Positions 57,562 to 64,000 of a stretch of 64,000 nt of DNA are shown piece by piece (within the stretch, counting starts at the first letter, position 1; every line of letters starts with the position of its first letter). The notes beneath the pieces were generated by a model. That model made no database searches. It saw only the letters and a list, made by a program, of their open reading frames with translations, and had not been told where the DNA came from. Both the position numbers and the translations under genes were made by a program. The stretch comes from Orientallactaga sibirica (Eukaryota; Chordata; Mammalia; Rodentia; Dipodidae), in the NCBI GenBank assembly GCA_036365145.1, contig JAEOAD010000005.1:992001-1056000 (forward strand), written 5' to 3'.

Positions 57562-57768
57562 TGGGCTGGGGAGGTGGCTTAGTGGCTAAGGAACTTGCCT
57601 GCAAAGTCTAATGACCTGGGTTTGATTCCCCAGTACCCACATCAATCCAGATGCAGTATTGCATGCATCTGTAGCTTGTTTCCAGTGGCTGGAGGCCCTG
57701 GTGTACTCTTATTCTTTTTATCACTCTCTCTCCTTGCAAACAGATAAATAAAAATATATTTAAAACTA
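57562..57768 (+). mobile_element. tRNA-derived SINE
   Basis: 'atgggctggggaggtggctta', 'gggtttgattccccagtacc' (B-box region intact), 'gcatgcatctgtagcttgtt' and a short CT part with an AAATA tail. Confidence 0.96.
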
Positions 57769-58145
57769 TTCAGTCAATTGGAACCTATCCCATCAAGTGC
57801 CCGATCGTGATTTCTGTTCCTAAATAGTTTATGCCAATTACAATGGTAGTAGTGTTTTTCTTATTATAAACTAGTATACACACATTTGTGTATATGTTTA
57901 TATGAAAAAGAAACATTCTCTAAAACAGTACATGAAATACCCTTATATTTCTACCTTATTCTACATAGCATATAGATCATGAAAGACTTAATTCTAAGAC
58001 AAGTATGAATAACTGTAGCCTAGGAATACCAATTCTGTTTGTACTAAATAAGTTGTCCTAATATGAAAGTGGTTTCCTGAACTTGCAAAAATGTTAGTTG
58101 GCATAGAGAAATTTATATAGCATTCTTCCTGGCATTTTTAAATAC
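57769..58145. other. Unique A/T-rich DNA
   Basis: Nothing recognised. Confidence 0.5.
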
Positions 58146-58149
58146 ATCA

Positions 58150-58565
58150 TACCATCTCCATGGCTCTTTGATTCAGGTGTTCCCTCTAAAAACCTGACGA
58201 AGGTTTAACCCTTTAACCTGTCTTAATCATTTTTGATGATTCTTATTCTGCCTCCTTTCCCCAGTCTCATCCGTCCCAGTGCCTCCATCCCCTGGTAAAC
58301 TTTTCATAGTAGGAGAACAAAATAAGTCATGAATCACAGCATTTATCAAGAATATTGGTGGAGAACAGCAATGTGCCTCAGAGCCCATCAGGATTGTCAG
58401 AAGCCAGTGGTCCTCTAAGAATACATCACAAAAATTTTATCTGATAGTCAAAACATTGTTTGGTCAGGCACAGGTAAAAGCAATGAATGACCATGGGGAC
58501 TAAGGCTATTCCAAGATAATTTGGCTCTGGATCTGTAACATTCTCTCTATGTCACAAATTTATAA
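58150..58565 (-). mobile_element. Rodent L1 3' UTR fragment, antisense, internally deleted
   Basis: 'ggctctttgattcaggtgtt' parallels 49261-49282. Then 'gcatttatcaagaatattgg', 'ccagtggtcctctaagaata' and 'ttggctctggatctgtaac' parallel 63722-63975 in the same order. It is more diverged than the 63-kb copy. Confidence 0.7.
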
Positions 58566-59090
58566 TCAGTTAATCAAAATAAATGTGGATTTTCCTGGGG
58601 ATTTCATTTCCTAATCCCTGGCCAAATATTACATGGCCCATGTTGTTGGGAAAGCTCATTCCTAGGAGCTGGTAACAATGGTACTGAGTAAGCTGGAGAG
58701 TCGTCCAGGAGAGAGGAAGATGTTTTAAAGTGAAAAAGGAAGCCATTCCTGGATCACGTCAGTGTTACCAGCCTTTGTCATGTCTTTGATTATTTTCTTC
58801 TCTCTGCGCCAGACATAACATACAATAGGTGTATGTGACATAAATAAAACTATTGTACTTTAAGTTAAAATAATAAAGAACATGGTATTCCTAAAAAAGG
58901 AGTAAAGGGAGCCAGTGAGAAAGTAGGCATTGTAACCACCACCACCAACAAAAACCCACTTTTTAATCTGAGTGCTTTATATTTTCCCTTTTGCCTAGAC
59001 ATTTGTGTCTTATATAATATTTATTTGATATTTGAAGAATTTTAAATATTTTTATTATTGTTTTAATTTATTGGTTACTTTGGACATCTT
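58566..59090. other. Unique non-coding DNA
   Basis: Nothing recognised. Confidence 0.5.
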
Positions 59091-59091
59091 T

Positions 59092-59113
59092 ATTTTTTTT
59101 AATTTTTATTTTA

Positions 59114-59160
<47 letters not shown>

Positions 59161-59295
59161 TGAAAAGAGACAGAAAGACAGACAGGAAATGGGCATGCCA
59201 GAGCCTGTAGCCACTGCAAACAAATTCAAGACACATGCTGCACCTTGTGCATCTGGCTTCCCATGGATCTGAGTTTGACTCCAAAACAGACATCT
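59092..59295 (-). mobile_element. tRNA-derived SINE, antisense, head truncated
   Basis: (GA)n at 59118-59154, 'gggcatgccagagcctgtag', 'gacacatgctgcaccttgtg', 'ggatctgagtttgactcc'. It breaks off before the tRNA-like start. Confidence 0.92.
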
Positions 59296-60550
59296 CTCGA
59301 AAATGCAGTTCTTTTGCAGGATTTAAAACAAGTTTTGGTGAATCTTAAAACTGTATTTTGAGAGAATCCTTATGTTATAAAGTGTGAAAATGCTGAATGT
59401 TTTTAATTATGAAGACTTTTTTCAGGGACAGTAGGAAGAAAGACAGTCATAGCAAAAAGATGGTTCATGAGAGGACATAAGATTATCCTTCTCATTTTAG
59501 TGTTACTACAAACTTGATTAGCATTGTTCTTAGGTAAGAAAGTATTCCATAGAAAATTCCAAACATCTCACATGATTTTAATACTGTAAACATTAAAGGA
59601 TTTATGAAATATGTTAAAAACGAGAATTAATGAAATCCTCAGCAGAATCGGCATGTATTAGGTGACACATGGGACTCCAGGAGTTCATCTTGTGAACTGT
59701 TGTAGCTCCAGAGTGGTTAGAAGTACTTGCCTGGCTCCCTTCCATGCTTCCAACCTTGAGGCAGTCTCTGATAATGGGATTTTTCCAGGTGATAATATCA
59801 TTTGATATTAGCTCTTCTTCATTTCATTCTTTGTCTTCTGAAAGCTTACTGTGGAAAGATGCTGAAACTTATTCTGAATATTTAGACCATTTAAATAGCA
59901 GCATATCATATTGTATAATGTTTTCTTTTAGCAGAGATGGCTCATTTGGATTAATGTATTTTATAGGTCACCTAGTCATTATTTAATAAGAATTTAATTG
60001 ACGTTTTCCAAAAGGGTAGACTTGAGATTTACGAAAACGAATGGAAATGTCTTTATCTAAGGAAGATAAAAGCTTTAGTTAATTTAGATAGTTATACTTT
60101 TAGTGTCATTTGTTCAGTTAACTGCCAATCTAGAAGATGGAGCCACAATGATAATTCTGCACAATAGGTAAGATTTTAAAAATATATTTTAAAAATTGTT
60201 CAAAGAAATATATTCCACAATTACTACATAATTTAGCAGGGATTCCCAAAGAAAGATATTGGTATTATAATATTTTCTACTACTAAGGCTAATGGCTTTT
60301 TGATGAAGGAAAACCTTAACCCAATGGGAAAACATAAACTTAGCATTAAGGAATATTTATGTCTTCAGGTCAGAGGTATTTGGATAAAATCTAATCTCCA
60401 GGTTTCAAATGCCTCATTCTATAAAACAGTAAAAGGATAAAATATAAAGTACTTGCTTTTTAAACCATTTTTATTATCGTAAGAATATTGTTATAAGTGG
60501 AAAGTAAGGTTTTAGTTTTATATCAGTGCATTTGATTTTAACATAAGGAT
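59296..60550. other. Unique A/T-rich DNA
   Basis: Nothing recognised. Confidence 0.5.
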
Positions 60551-60552
60551 TT

Positions 60553-60702
60553 TTTTGTTTTTGAGGTAGGATCTCTCCCTAGCCCAGGTTGACAAGAAAC
60601 TTACTCAGTTGACCACATTGGCCTCTCACAGCAGTCTTCCTACTTCAGCATCTTGAATCCCAGTGATGGGATTAAATGCATAAACCACTATGCCTGACTT
60701 GA
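60553..60702 (-). mobile_element. B1-like SINE, old and diverged
   Basis: 'tttttgaggtaggatctctc', 'ccaggttgacaagaaacttac', 'cagcatcttgaatcccagtg' and 'gggattaaatgcataaacc' keep B1 order with many changes. Confidence 0.85.
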
Positions 60703-60950
60703 CTTTAGGAACTTTTAATAACATTTCATAGCAAATTCAATTATGTATGTGTGCATGCATGTATAATTATTTTTAAGTTTTCTCTTTCACAGTACTTTAA
60801 TCCTCCAGGTTTATTTTATTTTATTTATTTTTTAATTTTTACTTATTTTTATGATAGAACAATTCTTTATTTTTAGGACAAAACTAATGATCAAATTAAG
60901 ATTTATGTTTATTAAAATCATTTCCTATGTCCTTTAAGTTTCTTTATCAA

Positions 60951-61205
60951 AAATATAGTCCATGGGCTGGAGAGATGGCTTAGCAGTTAAGGTGCTTGCC
61001 TGCTAAGGCTAAGAACCCGGTTCCAATCTCCAGGTCCCACGTTTAGCCAGATGCAAAGTGACGCAAGGGCGCAATGCCTCACTTGACCACAAGGGGGCAC
61101 ACACATCTGGATTTCGTTCACAGCAGCTGAGAGACTGCTGGCGCTCCCATTCTCTATCTGTCTTTCTCTCCCTCTCTCTCTGTCTCTCTCCAAAAATAAA
61201 ATATA

Positions 61206-61271
<66 letters not shown>

Positions 61272-61276
61272 GTCCA
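60951..61276 (+). mobile_element. tRNA-derived SINE, long type, with an (AT)n tail
   Basis: 'gggctggagagatggctta', 'gaacccggttccaatctcc', an enlarged middle ('gatgcaaagtgacgcaaggg' and 'ccacaagggggcacacac') and a CT stretch. (AT)n at about 61211-61266 follows the A-rich end. ATAGTCCA occurs at both edges. Confidence 0.94.
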
Positions 61277-62160
61277 CATCTTTAACTTTTTATATCTCTT
61301 TTTCGGCTTCACTCTCTTATTTTTCTTTACAAATTGGTGAATTGAAAACAATACATTTTTAACAAAATAAAATAACTTTATATTTAATGAAAACCCAGGA
61401 AGCTCTCTCTGAAATCCTCAAAACACATTAACAGTTCTGGAGAAATTTCTATTTCCTTTTACTGACAAATTTATCTTAGCTATTCATTAAGATTTAAGTT
61501 CTAATGTAACAGGCACTTAGAAACTAATTTTGCTAAGAGCTTTGGCTTTGACTTGGGCCTACCATAAAAGCATAAAGCATATTTCTGCTGCCTTTATTTA
61601 TCTTTGTCTCCTATCCTTTGGGCACATGTTTACCTCTTCACATTAGCATGTTAATTACTCAAGGAGTGTCTATTCAGTAATTTATTCCTTAAAAGCTAAA
61701 AGTACAGATATAAGTCAAACACACAGATAATGTGAGCTAACAAAGCCTTCCAGTATAAATCCCTAGGTGAATAAATCCCTAGGTGAAGGCTAGTTACCAT
61801 GAAGCACAAGGAATTATCTCCTGAGAACAAGCTTGTCCCCTCAAGTAATAAGAACTTCCTGAAGACCACCTGAAGAAGCAGAAGTCAATGATGAGTGAGA
61901 CTACATTTGAATTAGGAATGTATAAATGAATATACCTCCTTCTGCAGGTTCATTTTTTTTCTCTGTGTCAATTTAAAGCCCATGTTAGTACCCTGAGGAT
62001 AGACTTGGGGTTCCTGAAAAAGGGAGTAGAAGCAAAGGATGGTAAAGTTGAAGGAAGAGGCAAAGTGAAAGAAGGTTATATGAAAAAAGTTAGACTCTTC
62101 AGAATTCCCCTCTAGTTCTAACAAAAATAAATTTTTCTTATTAGTTTCCTTATTTAAACA
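61277..62160. other. Unique A/T-rich DNA
   Basis: A local tandem 'aaatccctaggtgaa' doublet sits at 61757-61786. Nothing else recognised. Confidence 0.5.
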
Positions 62161-62172
62161 AATGTTTGAATT

Positions 62173-62368
62173 TGGGCTGGAGAGATTGCTTAGTGGTTAA
62201 GGCACTTTCTTGCAAAGCCTAAGGACCCGGATCCCACATACACCAAGTGCATAAGGTGGTGCATGCATCTGGAGTTTGTTTGCAGTGATTGGAGGCCCTG
62301 ACATTCCAATTCTCTCTCTCTCCCACTTTCTCTCTCTCACAAACACACACACAAAGACACATAAAAAT
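62173..62368 (+). mobile_element. tRNA-derived SINE, left arm of an inverted pair
   Basis: 'tgggctggagagattgctta', 'ttgcaaagcctaaggaccc', 'gtggtgcatgcatctggag', a CT run and a CA/A-rich tail. The B-box part is deleted ('cccggatcccacatac'). Confidence 0.94.
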
Positions 62369-62369
62369 T

Positions 62370-62545
62370 AATATTCATTCATGAGAGAGAACGTGAGTGA
62401 GTGCTAGTGCCTCTTACCACTGCAAATGAACTCCAATTGCCTTTTCCACTTTGTGCATCTGACTTTACCTGGGTGTTGGGTAACTCAGGATTGTAAGCCT
62501 TTCAGGCAAGCGCCTTTAACTGATGAATCATCTTCACAACCCCAT
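62370..62545 (-). mobile_element. tRNA-derived SINE, right arm of an inverted pair
   Basis: 'attcatgagagagaacgtg', 'accactgcaaatgaactcc', 'cttttccactttgtgcatct' and 'gatgaatcatcttcacaaccc' form an older antisense copy directly after the plus-strand one. Confidence 0.85.
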
Positions 62546-62985
62546 AGATTACTTATTTTTGACATGCTTTCCTCTTTTTAAATTTTGATAACTTTCTGAA
62601 ACTCTCTAAATAATCTCTTGTCAATTAGCAATATCATCACTTCTTTTCTTACTTTCAAGTTCTAACTCAAGCAGGCAGCTTATTTATATTATCTCCAGCT
62701 CTATTCCTAGAACTTCTAGTTTAGCATGTGAGGATGCACACACTCAGACAAAATAATAAATTTGGAAATATCAAGCATTTCACATTTTTTTCTAAATATT
62801 TTCAAGTTGAATGAACATAATTACCATATAAATCAGCTGGAGTACCAAGTGGCAGTTTGTTCCCCAAAAATACTTCTTCCTCCTTTGATTATTGGATTAT
62901 CTGTTCTCCATTTTAGTATCCTTTTTCCTTCCATAAAGCCGCAACCTTCTATAGTACCTGAACATATTTGTGTTTTGGGTCAGAT
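62546..62985. other. Unassigned DNA before the L1 fragment
   Basis: Possibly a diverged part of the following L1, but I cannot show it. The 137-codon frame at 62762-63175 runs from here into L1 3' UTR and is not a gene. Confidence 0.4.
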
Positions 62986-62989
62986 TTAT

Positions 62990-64000
62990 TTGCTATTCAT
63001 GGGAGTAATTGCAGTCCAAGCATGTGTAGTCTTCAGTAATAGGGTCTTACCATCTATTCCTGGTGGGAACCCAAGAGCCTCAGCAATCACCTCTAATGTT
63101 TTGGGGGCATCAGGGACCTCCCTGACCAAGAACTCTCTGGAAGGTATCCCATCCCTGGAACTGAAAATTTTCTAGCAACACTCTGTGGCTTCTGGATGTT
63201 CCATTCTCCCAAAAAGTAGGTTTCCATATGACTTATTCATACCCTCTTAGATTTTGATTAGTCCCCCCTCCACCTTTCCTTTACTCAATCTCTTCCCCTG
63301 ACCTCACTTAGTAATTCCCTTGGTTCTTACCCCAAGTTTAGTCTCTCCTACTGTACAAGCTTATTTGCAGATACATAAGTGGGTCAAGATACTTGATCAT
63401 CACCTCCTATGTGTAACGGGTTGTCAGGGGTTCAGGAAAGTCCTTGAACCCTATACCCTGGGTTCGTGTTCCCATTCTGGTACCTGACACTGATCTGGAG
63501 GACTACTCCAGTGAAAGTGGATCATCCATCAAGCCCCACTTTCTGGGACCAAAACTGTGGACAAAGCTCTCACCTTAAAGGAAATAAGAGATCAATTATT
63601 CTTAGCCAAATATGAGTAGCTGTGGCTCACAAACACAGATTTGGGATCATTCAATAGATGTTCCAAAATATATATGGTATTATGAAATTTTGATACAGAC
63701 AAAAGAAAAGAATAAATCAAGGCATTTACCAAATATATTGGTGGGTAACCATGGTAGGTGGGTTATGGCAAAATGGGGAAAAATCAGCAATAGATTGCTA
63801 TTTGATAATGTGCTTAGTTTTTGAATTGGTGGAATCTAGTGGTCTACTAAGAATACATTCCTGAGGTTTTACCTGGTAGCAAAAAGATGTTAAGTCAGAA
63901 ACAAAAGTGGGGATGAATGACAATTAAGGGGATTAAAAATGGCCTAAGATATTTTTTTCTATTGGTCTGCAACATTTTGACTCCCCATAATCATTGATTA
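62990..64000 (-). mobile_element. Rodent L1 3' UTR, antisense, running off the window
   Basis: 'cttcagtaatagggtcttac' and 'cctggtgggaacccaagagc' parallel 49021-49060. 'gatctggaggactactcc', 'ggtggaatctagtggtctac' and 'aatggcctaagatatttt' fit a rodent Lx-type L1 3' UTR. It is well preserved, and on this strand the 3' end of the L1 lies to the left of these sequences. Confidence 0.8.

Noticed and set aside
5179..62545. Possible tRNA genes suggested by tRNA-like heads with A and B boxes
   Set aside because: All are parts of SINEs with the same downstream body; none folds into a stand-alone tRNA by eye.
62762..63175. 137-codon plus-strand frame
   Set aside because: Its second half is antisense L1 3' UTR, which is not coding in this direction.
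1..64000. A novel defence, toxin or bacterial-type operon system
   Set aside because: The window is a rodent-like repeat landscape with no operon structure, no long conserved frames and no such genes.

Overview
The window is nuclear DNA from a mammal, and the repeats point to a rodent. It is A/T-rich, has no CpG island that I can see, and is filled with dispersed retroelements. Two SINE families dominate. One is a 7SL-derived B1-like SINE whose 3' half reads 'gagaccctacctcgaaaaa'. The other is a tRNA-derived SINE that begins 'ggctggagagatggctta' and ends in a (CT)n tract followed by (AAAT)n. I associate this pair with dipodoid rodents (jerboas and relatives). That is an inference from memory, not a database match. 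B4-like SINEs, rodent-type L1 3' UTRs and ERVL-MaLR/RMER15-like LTRs agree with a rodent. MIR and L2 relics give the general mammalian background.

Layout. 0-10 kb: a SINE remnant whose pyrimidine tail has expanded to about 350 bp, a solo MaLR LTR, a MIR, several SINEs and long unique A/T-rich stretches. 10.8-13.5 kb: an antisense L1 ORF2 endonuclease fragment abutting a nearly complete non-autonomous MaLR retrotransposon (two LTRs, 5-bp target duplication, tRNA-Leu-like primer site). 15.2-19.3 kb: one ancient antisense L1 broken apart by a younger L1 3' UTR and by four SINEs. 19.3-27 kb: SINEs, an L1-like fragment and unique DNA. 27.6-29.9 kb: a rearranged ERVL/MaLR locus with about 90 bp of flanking DNA duplicated on both sides of a 1.4-kb retroelement piece. 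30-43 kb: mostly unique DNA with sparse SINEs and one MIR. 43.2-51.7 kb: a second polypyrimidine tract, an RMER15-like LTR, an inverted B1 pair, an internally deleted antisense L1 (48.0-50.4 kb) and an L2 interrupted by a B1. 52-64 kb: SINEs, unique DNA and two pieces of the rodent L1 3' UTR, the second running off the end of the window.

Genes. I found no protein-coding gene, rRNA, tRNA gene, CRISPR array or operon that I can support. The region is best read as a gene desert or the inside of a large intron. Three short open frames in non-repeat DNA (near 6.3, 54.0 and 56.7 kb) are recorded as weak exon candidates only. I did not find an undescribed functional system. What is worth a second look is structural: the rearranged LTR locus at 28-30 kb, the intact MaLR insertion, inverted SINE pairs that could fold into long hairpins, SINE tails that seed microsatellites, and a SINE subfamily with an internal insertion.
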